The notes: a model not told the origin generated them from the letters alone. A stretch of DNA of 11,008 nt from DASPPF01 sp032906705 (GCA_032906705.1 JAJTZC010000039.1:1-11008); one strand, 5' to 3'; shown: positions 1-7,101, counted from the first letter of the stretch. Numbers and translations: made by a program.

Positions 1-1
1 G

Positions 2-103
2 GACTGGGAGCAGCTGCTCCTCTTGGCTCTGGTGGCCTTTGACCTGCTCTTTGCCTACGGGGAGATGGCTGGTAGGAGCAGCGCCCCCTCCGTTTCTCCG
101 TGA
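2..103 (+). CDS. C-terminal fragment of small membrane protein (copy 1 of a local family)
   Basis: The frame is open from the left edge to TGA at 101-103 and encodes 33 residues beginning DWEQLLLLALVAFDLLFAYG. This is one hydrophobic helix followed by a short polar tail. The same length (33 residues from the DW to the stop) and 11 identical positions recur in the ORF ending at 492, and the same D-x-x-Q-[LV]-L helix recurs in the gene at 553-873, so this is the end of a gene continuing left of the window. I recognise no family and assign no function. Its last 49 bases overlap the 3' end of a minus-strand ORF, so at most one of the two may be fully right. Confidence rests on the conserved length and pattern only. 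Confidence 0.5.
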   Translation, partial: DWEQLLLLALVAFDLLFAYGEMAGRSSAPSVSP

Positions 104-306
104 GGCTGCGCCTCCCTGACGGCCTTTTCCTCCACCGCCCGTCGCCTCTCGAAGTACTTGAAGTAAGAAAACGCGAGGACCCCTGCAATCGAGACGAAGA
201 CGCCCTCGTTGACATAGACGCGCAGGACGTAGAATAGAGACCATGTTGCCCTATTCCCATCACTGAGGCAGTCCTGTTGGTGAACGTGATGAATATCGCA
301 TAACAC
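55..306 (-). CDS. Small putative membrane protein, probably frame-split
   Basis: This minus-strand ORF of 83 residues (GTG at 306-304) contains a convincing helix, VFVSIAGVLAFSYF, followed by the basic stretch KYFERRR and a charged tail, as in a membrane protein with its C-terminus inside. Codon choice after about 240 is rich in C/G at third positions, like the genes further right. The N-terminal 20 residues look unnatural. In another minus-strand frame, from a GTG at 338-336, the sequence reads a second hydrophobic helix (ALATACYAIFITFTN) and runs into this ORF near 235-245. A one- or two-base indel there would give a normal two-helix protein of about 95 residues spanning 338-55. No family is recognised. 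It converges with the gene ending at 103. Confidence 0.4.
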   Translation of the reverse strand: MLCDIHHVHQQDCLSDGNRATWSLFYVLRVYVNEGVFVSIAGVLAFSYFKYFERRRAVEEKAVREAQPHGETEGALLLPAISP

Positions 307-309
307 GCG

Positions 310-492
310 GTGGCTAGCGCAATACCTGAAACGTGCACCGGGGCGCCATTGAAGTCGGAGATTATCAGGGCAGCGGGCCAGCCGACCCTGGATTGGGCGC
401 AGCTCCTGGCTGTCATCCTTGCGCTCCTCGACGCGTATTACCTCTACGGAGCGCTTGTCCGAGGACGGAGCTTCCGTCCCTCGCTGCCATGA
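310..492 (+). CDS. Small membrane-protein ORF (copy 2 of local family), 5' truncated
   Basis: This 60-residue ORF starts at GTG 310 (an in-frame stop lies at 301-303) and ends at TGA 490-492. The last 33 residues, starting DWAQLLAVILALLDAYYLYG, are homologous in length and pattern to the ORF ending at 103. The first 27 residues carry no helix, whereas copy 3 (553-873) has an N-terminal membrane segment, so this copy has probably lost its 5' part or the start is wrong. Its beginning overlaps the possible upstream part of the minus-strand gene. No ribosome-binding site or box A is evident before 310. It may be a remnant rather than an expressed gene. Function unknown. Confidence 0.4.
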   Translation: MASAIPETCTGAPLKSEIIRAAGQPTLDWAQLLAVILALLDAYYLYGALVRGRSFRPSLP

Positions 493-524
493 GGGCCGCC
501 GTCAAACGTTTGACTGCGAGAGGC

Positions 525-531
525 TTTATCA
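525..531 (+). promoter_or_regulatory. Putative archaeal box A (TATA) for the gene at 553
   Basis: TTTATCA is centred about 25 bases before the ATG at 553, the spacing expected between an archaeal box A and a transcript that begins at or next to the start codon. No Shine-Dalgarno sequence precedes 553, which also suits a leaderless mRNA. Called from sequence pattern only. Confidence 0.4.
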
Positions 532-552
532 GCCTCGTTCACACCTGCGCTG

Positions 553-873
553 ATGAAGAGGAGCTCGATCCTTCCAGTCGTCGGAGACTTGATTCTCTTG
601 GCATTTCTCTCCCTCATGCTACACGACTGGCAGGGGCGGGACATCAAGGCAGTCGCGAACGGCTATGACCCGTCCGCTTCGCTGTCAGTGCAGACCAGAA
701 TGTTTGGTATGCCAGGCCGGCGGCCAACACTTCAGAGTGCCCCGGCGCTCGATCGGGCCCAGGTTCTGGTAGTTCTCTTGGCGTTCGTGGACGCAATTTT
801 CCCTTTGGCGCTTGAAGAAGAGAAGACGGACTCCGAAATCAGAAGAGGAGCAGGGCGCCTCCGAGGACATTAA
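553..873 (+). CDS. Small two-helix membrane protein (copy 3 of local family)
   Basis: The 106-residue product has an N-terminal helix (SILPVVGDLILLAFLSLML), a polar loop of about 45 residues, and a second helix beginning ALDRAQVLVVLLAFVDAIF. The second helix resembles the ends of the ORFs finishing at 103 and 492. The ATG at 553 is favoured by a box A 25 bases upstream. The tail is ambiguous. The current frame ends with an Arg-rich stretch at 871-873. A one-base shift near 811-813 would instead give KKRRR right after the helix and a tail of about 47 residues ending at the TGA at 953-955, three bases before the next gene; the positive-inside rule favours this version. No known family is recognised and no function is assigned. 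Confidence 0.5.
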   Translation: MKRSSILPVVGDLILLAFLSLMLHDWQGRDIKAVANGYDPSASLSVQTRMFGMPGRRPTLQSAPALDRAQVLVVLLAFVDAIFPLALEEEKTDSEIRRGAGRLRGH

Positions 874-958
874 GGTGACGACTGGGAGTGTGGCTTTCGA
901 CTTTGCACGCCACCGTGGACAAGACCTCCGCTGGCCGGAGCTCGAGAGGCGATGATGA

Positions 959-1159
959 ATGAGACTTAACCCGCTTCTGGCGAGGCTGATGCTCACTATC
1001 CTTTCGGTGCTGATGGTTCTGTCTATTTTCGAGGTCGTATTAGCGATTGCCGCCGGAGACACCCCCGCTTTCTACGCGACCTCTCTTTTCATCCTAGTCC
1101 TCGGATTTGGGCTCGCCTTTGTTGGATCGATGATAAGAAAGCAGTCCGTTGAGGAGTAG
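959..1159 (+). CDS. Small two-helix membrane protein, function unknown
   Basis: This 66-residue protein starts at ATG 959, immediately after an in-frame stop at 956-958, with a GAGAGG purine stretch at 944-949 that could serve as a ribosome-binding site. Two hydrophobic segments are visible, at about residues 8-31 and 38-58, with a short loop (AGDTPAFYAT) between them and a charged C-terminus ending KQSVEE. Nothing in the sequence points to an enzyme. It may be co-transcribed with the gene at 553 and ends 46 bases before the binding-protein gene, which has its own promoter. Hydrophobic pattern and clean boundaries support it as a real gene; family unknown. Confidence 0.5.
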   Translation: MRLNPLLARLMLTILSVLMVLSIFEVVLAIAAGDTPAFYATSLFILVLGFGLAFVGSMIRKQSVEE

Positions 1160-1174
1160 TATCAACAGAAGTTC

Positions 1175-1182
1175 TTTTATAG
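1175..1182 (+). promoter_or_regulatory. Putative archaeal box A for the dpp operon
   Basis: TTTTATAG is centred 27-28 bases before the ATG at 1206, preceded by purine-rich AGAAG, which could act as the BRE element. This places transcription start at or just before the 1206 codon, giving a leaderless message. It also argues against the longer reading from 1149, whose start lies upstream of the promoter. Confidence 0.55.
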
Positions 1183-1205
1183 TGTTTGATGGCCTGACGA
1201 GGGGC

Positions 1206-3533
1206 ATGATGAAAAGAAAAGTATCAAGTCGACTAATCACATTCGCAATCTTGACGCTTCTAGCAATGCCTTCAGTGATTCTGTTCGCTTCAATCTCACC
1301 CACTGCGCATGCCGCAACGACCGTCTCTGGGCTTTCAGGGCCCTGGGCAGATAAGGTTGTCTTCAACGTAGTCGAGGATTCAAACGTGCAGACTCTGCAG
1401 GTGGAGCACGGCGACGCGCTCATGGGAGACTGGACTGTTGGCGCCTCGAAGATCAGCGAGCTGCAGGCGGCGGGTGTCACAGTGAACACCACCCCACAGG
1501 CAGGTGTATTCTTCCTTGCGATGAACCAGCAGGTGTGGCCAACCAACGACGTGGCCTTCAGGAAGGCTGTGTCCCACCTCGTCAACAGAGACGACGTGGT
1601 CGCGACAGCCTACCAAGGCTACGCAATCGGGATGAAAACAATGGTGCCTCCGTTCTATGGGAACTGGTACAATCCGAACGCAGTCACGTACGACTACAGC
1701 ACCACTGCAGCGGCGGCTGAGCTCACCAAAGGCGGCTGGGTGTACAGCGCTACTTCGCACACTTGGACCGATCCGCAGGGACGTGTTCTCGCATGGGGCG
1801 GCAACACTCCTGGGACTTTGGGAACGCCATGCTCGCCAGCTGGCTACACAGTACCGTGCACAGTTCAGATTCAGACCAGAACTGACCCAGGCAGGAAGTA
1901 CTTTGCCGCGCAGATGGCTACCAACGCGAAGGCCGCCGACATCCCAGTAGTCTCGACAGTCATGTCGAGGACCCAGATCTTCAACAACCTGTACTACTCC
2001 AACCCGCCGAACTACGTGGCCGCAACTGCCGGCTATCTCTTCCCACCGCCTGTTGACCTAGACGGTCTACTGTACACTACCTTCGCTTCTTCACAAGACA
2101 CGCTGGTGACTTCGTCACCAGTTACTTGGGGCCCGAACTTCCTCAGGGTGCATGACGCAGCTCTTGATGCTGCAGTAACAATAGTGCATTCGTCGAACAA
2201 CAAGACCGCGATCCAGAACGCTGCGTGGGCCGCCCAGAAGATAATCGCCGACAGTGCATATGTCGTCCCGGTGTACACGTGGGTGGTCATCAACGCGTAC
2301 AACCTCAACTTCGGCGGTCAGCATTGGGAAGGTGCGGTTAACCTAGCCAACCAGGGCGTCTTCAACGACTACACATTCCTCAACATGAGCCTCAAAGGAA
2401 GGCAGGCCGGAGGTACCATCACAGCTGACCTACTCGGCGACCTAGACAAGTTCAACCCAATCCTCATGGGTATCACCACGAGTGTTTGGGAGGGGTACGT
2501 GGTAGGGGGTCTCCCTGAGGCCGTGTTCGACAGCGCCGCTGCTCCGGACCCGACCAACGCAGCAGGCGTCATTCCATGGGCAGCCAATTGGTGGACCACG
2601 TCAGCGTCGGGCGCAGGACAGGTGATCACCGTCAACCTTAGGCAGGGAATGACGTTCCATGACCGAGTACCCGTGACTGCCGCAGACTACGCGTACAGTG
2701 CGTGGCTCTGGAACAAGACAGTCGGCTCCGCGAGCGTATTCGCACCAGACATTGCCAACGCAGTTGCCGTCAACTCGACCGAAGTACAAATCACCTTGAA
2801 GTCTCCGTCATACTGGAGGCTCCAACAGGTCCTCGTCGGACTGCCGATACTTCCTCAGCACATCTGGCAGAAGCACGACCCGTTGCACGCCAACGACTGG
2901 GCCTCGGTTCACCCTGAGGTCACCGGCGAACTCATCGGGTCAGGACTACTAGTATTCGAAAAGTACCAGCCAGGGCAGTACATCATAATGGACTTGTACA
3001 AGAACTACTGGCTTTCACCTACCCTTGTGACTCCAACGCTGCTTAAAGTGACGGCTGGACAACCACTAGCATTGACCCTTCCGAGCGGTAACATCAGACT
3101 TCCAATGAACGTCACAACCGTAATCAGAGACCAAGCGGGCGTATCAGTCTATGCTCAAACCCAAGTGATCTACAGTAGAGCAGGCTACCCGCTGCCGGGT
3201 GGCACGCTGAACGTGTACGCGAGCCTACCGGTTGGTTCCTACCAGCGCACGACTGTCTTCGTCTACAACTTCACAAGAGTGACAGTTACCGACGCCATTA
3301 CTGGCAACCCAGTGAATGTGACAAGGGGCCAGACTGTCCAGCAGCAAGAAGCATTCCAAGTCATTGCCGCGCCTCCGCCAACGACGGTCACCTCGACATC
3401 CGCGACAACGTCGGTCGTCACATCTACGACCACCGTCGCCTCAACTGACTACACAACGGTCTCAATCGTCGGCTTGGTGGCTCTGATAATCGGAGCCGTC
3501 GGGAGTTACGTCGCAACGAGAAGACGAACCTAG
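1206..3533 (+). CDS. dppA: Peptide ABC transporter substrate-binding protein (SBP family 5), apparently circularly permuted, membrane-anchored
   Basis: This 775-residue secreted protein captures peptides or related solutes for the permease encoded next. Start 1206 is set by the box A at 1175-1182 and a proper signal peptide (MMKRK, then a hydrophobic core, ending SPTAHA at 36). Residues 49-400 match the part of family-5 binding proteins that normally follows the N-lobe: WADKVVFNVVEDSNVQTLQ, then FRKAVSHLVNRDDVV at 118-132 and a typical end near 380-400. Residues 402-602 match the normal N-terminal lobe: GGTITADLLGDLDKFNP, the LRQGMTFHD signature (FHD at 484-486), LPILPQHIW, and KNYW at 599-602. 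The order is therefore reversed. A beta-rich stretch (about 605-715), a Thr/Ser stalk (about 723-751), a helix (752-770) and RRRT complete it. Its start and end pieces are intact, so simple truncation does not explain the order. The family is clear; substrate is unproven. Confidence 0.93.
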   Translation: MMKRKVSSRLITFAILTLLAMPSVILFASISPTAHAATTVSGLSGPWADKVVFNVVEDSNVQTLQVEHGDALMGDWTVGASKISELQAAGVTVNTTPQAGVFFLAMNQQVWPTNDVAFRKAVSHLVNRDDVVATAYQGYAIGMKTMVPPFYGNWYNPNAVTYDYSTTAAAAELTKGGWVYSATSHTWTDPQGRVLAWGGNTPGTLGTPCSPAGYTVPCTVQIQTRTDPGRKYFAAQMATNAKAADIPVVSTVMSRTQIFNNLYYSNPPNYVAATAGYLFPPPVDLDGLLYTTFASSQDTLVTSSPVTWGPNFLRVHDAALDAAVTIVHSSNNKTAIQNAAWAAQKIIADSAYVVPVYTWVVINAYNLNFGGQHWEGAVNLANQGVFNDYTFLNMSLKGRQAGGTITADLLGDLDKFNPILMGITTSVWEGYVVGGLPEAVFDSAAAPDPTNAAGVIPWAANWWTTSASGAGQVITVNLRQGMTFHDRVPVTAADYAYSAWLWNKTVGSASVFAPDIANAVAVNSTEVQITLKSPSYWRLQQVLVGLPILPQHIWQKHDPLHANDWASVHPEVTGELIGSGLLVFEKYQPGQYIIMDLYKNYWLSPTLVTPTLLKVTAGQPLALTLPSGNIRLPMNVTTVIRDQAGVSVYAQTQVIYSRAGYPLPGGTLNVYASLPVGSYQRTTVFVYNFTRVTVTDAITGNPVNVTRGQTVQQQEAFQVIAAPPPTTVTSTSATTSVVTSTTTVASTDYTTVSIVGLVALIIGAVGSYVATRRRT

Positions 3534-3547
3534 TGAATAGGTTCGTC
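3523..3547 (+). terminator. Hairpin plus T-tract over the dppA stop codon (partial terminator or processing site)
   Basis: A perfect 10-bp inverted repeat (3523-3532 with 3538-3547) closes a five-base loop GTGAA and includes the TAG stop at 3531-3533. A pyrimidine run with five T's (3551-3555) follows directly. The next gene starts at 3574 without an obvious new box A, so a leaky terminator or an mRNA-stabilising 3' end that gives more binding protein than permease is the likely role. That role is inferred from similar arrangements in transporter operons. Confidence 0.6.
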
Positions 3548-3573
3548 CCTCTTTTTCTTGTCTGGAGTCTGCC

Positions 3574-4554
3574 ATGACGCTGGCAAGATACATAGTACGC
3601 AGAACGATTTACACGCTACTCCTGCTTTTTCTGATAGCCTCGTTTAACTTCTGGCTCTTCGAACTTATCCCCGGAGGACCGCTCCAGTTCCTTTCTGGAA
3701 ACATAAAGAGTGCGGCTCAGATTCAGACCTACATACAGTTCTACGGGCTCGACAAGCCATACTGGGAGCAGTTCGCGCGCACCGTCTACAACACTTTCAC
3801 CTTCAGCTTCATCTTCAACCCACACTTCACGAGTTTCGTGAGCCAGAGACCCGTAGTTGACGAGATAGCCTGGCGCCTTCCGAACACGCTAGCCCTGCTT
3901 GGCACCGCAACCGTGATCGAACTGATCATAGGTGTCGTCCTCGGCACCTATGCTGGGAGCAGAAGGGGTTCTAAGTTCGATATCGTATCTCTTTCCACCA
4001 GTCTGGTCACTCAGAGCGTGCCTACATTCTGGATCGGAATCATACTGATTTACATATTCGGGTATGCCCTGAGTCTCTTCCCACTCGGAGGTATTGCCGA
4101 CGTCAACGCACCTACGGATTTCATCGGTTATTCCCTGAACGTGGCCTGGCACGCGGTGCTGCCGGTGACAACGCTTGTGATCTTCCTTTTTGGAGGGACC
4201 CTCCTTACGATGAGGAGCGTGTTGATAGACATCATGACCGAAGACTACATCCTCACGGCTCGGGCCAAGGGCCTGGCCGAACGAGCGGTCATCTTCAGAC
4301 ACGCTCTGAGAAATGCAACCCTACCCCTGGTGACCATCGTGGCTCTGAGCCTGTCAGGAATCTTCGGGGGGGCGATTATCACAGAAACTGTATTCTCTTG
4401 GCCGGGAATCGGAATCTACCTTCTCAACTCGGCGGTAAACGCTGATTTTCCTACGATGAATGTCCTCTTCTTTGTAATCGCGTTCGCCACGATAATCGGG
4501 AATTTCGCAGCTGACGTGCTGTATGCGTTTCTTGACCCGCGGGTCAGGGTCTGA
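3574..4554 (+). CDS. dppB: Peptide ABC transporter permease, DppB/OppB type
   Basis: This 326-residue integral membrane protein is one half of the importer channel. It begins MTLARYIVRRTIYTLLLLFL, the usual DppB start with helix 1, followed by the family's P-G-G-P motif and an outer loop with Y-G-L-D-x-P. The core shows WRLPNTLALLGTATVIELIIG, QSVPTFWIGIILIYIF and LPVTTLV. The cytoplasmic EAA loop that docks on the ATPases is at about 223-252 (EDYILTARAKGL, then HALRNATLP), and the protein ends with the characteristic LDPRVRV. Length is normal for the family. ATG 3574 is preceded by GGAG at 3564-3567. It follows the hairpin at the end of the binding-protein gene and is separated by five bases from the partner permease. 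Confidence 0.95.
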   Translation: MTLARYIVRRTIYTLLLLFLIASFNFWLFELIPGGPLQFLSGNIKSAAQIQTYIQFYGLDKPYWEQFARTVYNTFTFSFIFNPHFTSFVSQRPVVDEIAWRLPNTLALLGTATVIELIIGVVLGTYAGSRRGSKFDIVSLSTSLVTQSVPTFWIGIILIYIFGYALSLFPLGGIADVNAPTDFIGYSLNVAWHAVLPVTTLVIFLFGGTLLTMRSVLIDIMTEDYILTARAKGLAERAVIFRHALRNATLPLVTIVALSLSGIFGGAIITETVFSWPGIGIYLLNSAVNADFPTMNVLFFVIAFATIIGNFAADVLYAFLDPRVRV

Positions 4555-4559
4555 TCGGA

Positions 4560-6140
4560 GTGACAGCGCCGAAGCCGGGAGAGAGGGGAAAGAGGGGTCG
4601 CGAGTTTTGGAACCTCTACAGGAGGAGCAAGTTCGGCATTCTCGGCCTGACGCTCCTTGCGCTTTTTTTATTCACGGCTCTGAGTGCCCCTCTTCTTACG
4701 CCGTACGATCCGTACTCTTCTGTTGGAATCAGCTCCGCGGAGGCCAGCCCCTCTTGGTTCACGTTTTTCGATTCAAAACTCGCTCCAGACTCCATTCTCA
4801 TCCATGATCCTCAGCTCTCAACCCCTCAGGCCTTCCAATCGTTTCGTTTCTCAGCGACAGTCAACGGCGGGACTCTGGCGCTTGCACCACTCCCCACGAC
4901 CAGCACTGCAGACGCCTGGTCGGTACGAAACGGGACGTACGAACTCGGCAGGATTTCCATCGCCTACTCGCCCACACAGACGGGAGGCTCGCTGAACATT
5001 CTTTTCAACAAGACATCTAACTTTGACGGAGTTGTCCAGTTGAGCGTCGTTCGACCGGTCAACTACAGCTACTCTCCTCCTCCGCGCTTCAGAGTGAATT
5101 TCAATCTGACCATGACGAAGACCGCTGCGACTGGGTACAGGGTCGCAGTTTCAATCCTGAGCACGAACGGAACCGAGTACAGGCTGTGGGACGCGGTGAA
5201 CGCGTACGCCACGGTAGCAACTGGGGGCGGAGGGATCTTGACCAAGAACCTTTCGACGTCGATGTACTCTCTCGACTCATACCTCATTGACCCTTACACG
5301 AAGACGACCTGGTTCCATGATTCGACATCAAACGCAGCGAAGAAGATCTTCTCCGCGGAGGGGGCCTACGGGGTCGAGAGTGCTTTCGTATTTAGCCCCG
5401 GCGCCTCAGGCCCAGAAACTGCGCAATTCTCTCTTTCGAACCTTCAGGTGAAGGTCGACGGAGATGCATCAGGATGGCTCGGCACGGACGAGCTTGGGCG
5501 AGACATCTTCACTCAGCTCGTGTACGGTACTCGCTGGGCGCTTTACGTCGGTATCCTGGCAGCTTCGCTGGGCGTCGCTCTCGGACTTACGGTTGGCCTT
5601 ATCGCCGGATACAGTGGCGGTGTGATTGAAGAGTTCCTGATGAGGATTGCCGATTTCATTCTTGTCCTACCCTTTCTGCCTTTTCTGATAGTCCTATCCG
5701 TTCTACTTCGCCCAAGCGTCACCACGATTACCTGGATCATCGCAATACTTGGCTGGCCGACAATCGCAAGGCTCATCAGGTCAATAGTTGTCAGCCTAAA
5801 GGCACGCGCGTTCGTCGAGGCGGCCAAGGCTTCCGGCTCGGGCACGCGTCATATACTGCTCAGGCACATGCTCCCGAACGTCTCGCCGGTAGCGTTCACT
5901 CAGCTGGTCCTCTTCATACCCGGCGCGATAATCACGCTTACCGCGATCACATTCCTTGGGCTGGGCGACGCAACCATAGTCGACTGGGGATACATGACGA
6001 ACGCAGCGTTCACTCACAACTTCAGGGCTTGGTGGTGGATACTCCCTCCGGGAATCCTGACGGCCATACTCAGCTCGAGCTTCCTCTTCGTCGGTTACGC
6101 AATGGATTCGATTCTGAACCCGAGGCTGAGAAAGAGGTAA
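4560..6140 (+). CDS. dppC: Peptide ABC transporter permease, DppC/OppC type, with large outer-domain insertion
   Basis: This is the second channel subunit, 526 residues against roughly 300 for the family. GTG 4560 lies five bases after the dppB stop, with GGAG next to it. Residues 20-46 are the normal N-terminus and helix 1 (RRSKFGILGLTLLALFLF), then LLTPYDPYS. The conserved WLGTDELGRDIF, usually only a short distance further on, comes at 306-317. The permease core then follows, with an EAA loop at about 417-445 (AFVEAAKASGSG, then RHMLPN) and the typical end MDSILNPRLRKR. The extra segment at about 54-300 is polar, beta-rich and has at least six N-x-S/T sequons (for example NGT, NKT, NYS, NLT), so it should face outside. 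Its function is unknown. It could contact the binding protein or the cell surface layer. Confidence 0.93.
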   Translation: MTAPKPGERGKRGREFWNLYRRSKFGILGLTLLALFLFTALSAPLLTPYDPYSSVGISSAEASPSWFTFFDSKLAPDSILIHDPQLSTPQAFQSFRFSATVNGGTLALAPLPTTSTADAWSVRNGTYELGRISIAYSPTQTGGSLNILFNKTSNFDGVVQLSVVRPVNYSYSPPPRFRVNFNLTMTKTAATGYRVAVSILSTNGTEYRLWDAVNAYATVATGGGGILTKNLSTSMYSLDSYLIDPYTKTTWFHDSTSNAAKKIFSAEGAYGVESAFVFSPGASGPETAQFSLSNLQVKVDGDASGWLGTDELGRDIFTQLVYGTRWALYVGILAASLGVALGLTVGLIAGYSGGVIEEFLMRIADFILVLPFLPFLIVLSVLLRPSVTTITWIIAILGWPTIARLIRSIVVSLKARAFVEAAKASGSGTRHILLRHMLPNVSPVAFTQLVLFIPGAIITLTAITFLGLGDATIVDWGYMTNAAFTHNFRAWWWILPPGILTAILSSSFLFVGYAMDSILNPRLRKR

Positions 6141-6147
6141 GCGGCGG

Positions 6148-7101
6148 TTGGCGATACTAGAGGTAAAGGGGCTGAGGGTCTACTTCGACACGATCAAAGG
6201 AAGCGTGAAAGCAGTCGACAACGTTTCTTTCGACACGCAAAAGGGCGAGGCGCTTGGAATCGCGGGCGAGTCGGGATGCGGGAAGACGACTACCGCCCTC
6301 GCAGTGATGAGGCTCGTTCCCAAGCCGGGGAAGATAGTTTCCGGTGAGATCAAGCTGAACGGAGAGGACCTCGTCCTCAAGTCTGAGGCTGAGATGAGAA
6401 AGGTCAGAAGCAAGAAGGTCTCGATTGCCTTCCAGGGCTCATTGAATGCATTCAACCCAGTCCAGACTATAGGGAAACAGATCGTGGAAGCGATAAGGAC
6501 CCACGAGGACGTCTCAAAGGACGATGCCTGGCAGAGGGCGAGGAAACTGCTGCAGGATGTCGGCGTGGACCCGAACATGGCCAGCAGATACCCCCACGAG
6601 TTGAGCGGGGGCATGAAGCAGAGGGCGATGATCTCGATGGCGATGGCAAACAACCCCGACCTGCTGATAGCAGACGAGCCCACCACGGCGTTGGACGTGA
6701 TTGTCCAAGCGCAGGTGCTCAAGCTCATGAGGAGGGTCCAATCCCAAGTATCCATGATCCTGATCAGTCACGACCTGTCAGTGATTGCCGAAATCTGCAA
6801 CAGGGTAGCCATAATGTACGCCGGCCAGATCGTCGAATTCGGGACCAGCCAAGACATCTTTTCACGGGCCGCGCACCCCTACACCAGAGGCCTACTGTCT
6901 GCATTCCCCAGTGTTGCGGGCGAGAAGAAACACCTCGAGGCGATAAAGGGGAACCCCCCTGACCTCCTTTCCCCGCCGAGCGCGTGCAGGTTCCACCCTC
7001 GCTGTCCCTACTACAAGGACAAATGCTCAGTCGAAGACCCACCGATGGTGGAGGTGTCGCCGGGACACTATGCACTCTGCCATTTCGCGGGGGAGATTTG
7101 A
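6148..7101 (+). CDS. dppD: Peptide ABC transporter ATP-binding protein, DppD/OppD type
   Basis: This 317-residue cytoplasmic ATPase powers the importer together with the next gene. Visible elements are Walker A GESGCGKTT (40-48), a Q-loop in IAFQGSLNAFNP, the signature LSGGMKQRA (152-160), Walker B LLIADEPTTALD (172-183) and the switch histidine in ISHDLS (H208). The C-terminal oligopeptide-transporter extension has four cysteines (C280, C286, C293, C311) in CRFHPRCPYYKDKC and ALCHF. This arrangement is known in Opp/Dpp ATPases and has been linked to an iron-sulfur cluster. The start is TTG at 6148, seven bases after the dppC stop and giving the usual N-terminus AILEVKGLRVYF; no better start is in frame. 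Length is normal. Confidence 0.95.
   Translation: MAILEVKGLRVYFDTIKGSVKAVDNVSFDTQKGEALGIAGESGCGKTTTALAVMRLVPKPGKIVSGEIKLNGEDLVLKSEAEMRKVRSKKVSIAFQGSLNAFNPVQTIGKQIVEAIRTHEDVSKDDAWQRARKLLQDVGVDPNMASRYPHELSGGMKQRAMISMAMANNPDLLIADEPTTALDVIVQAQVLKLMRRVQSQVSMILISHDLSVIAEICNRVAIMYAGQIVEFGTSQDIFSRAAHPYTRGLLSAFPSVAGEKKHLEAIKGNPPDLLSPPSACRFHPRCPYYKDKCSVEDPPMVEVSPGHYALCHFAGEI

Noticed and set aside
333..668. Plus-strand ORF of 111 residues
   Set aside because: It has atypical composition and no helix or motif, and overlaps better candidates in another frame.
685..1062. Minus-strand ORF of 125 residues
   Set aside because: It is a shadow of the plus-strand membrane-protein genes, with Ser/Arg/Cys-rich, non-protein-like composition.
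1149..1205. Longer N-terminus of the binding protein from 1149
   Set aside because: It lies upstream of and across the box A, and would put 19 polar residues ahead of a well-formed signal peptide.
1094..1585. Minus-strand ORF of 163 residues
   Set aside because: It is antisense to the start of the binding protein and covers its promoter, with no recognisable domain.
4533..4546. 14-base perfect palindrome TGACCCGCGGGTCA
   Set aside because: It encodes the conserved LDPRV end of DppB, so codon constraint explains it; no T-tract follows and dppC starts at once.
6180..6755. Minus-strand ORF of 191 residues opposite dppD
   Set aside because: This is an antisense shadow of a clearly conserved ATPase gene.
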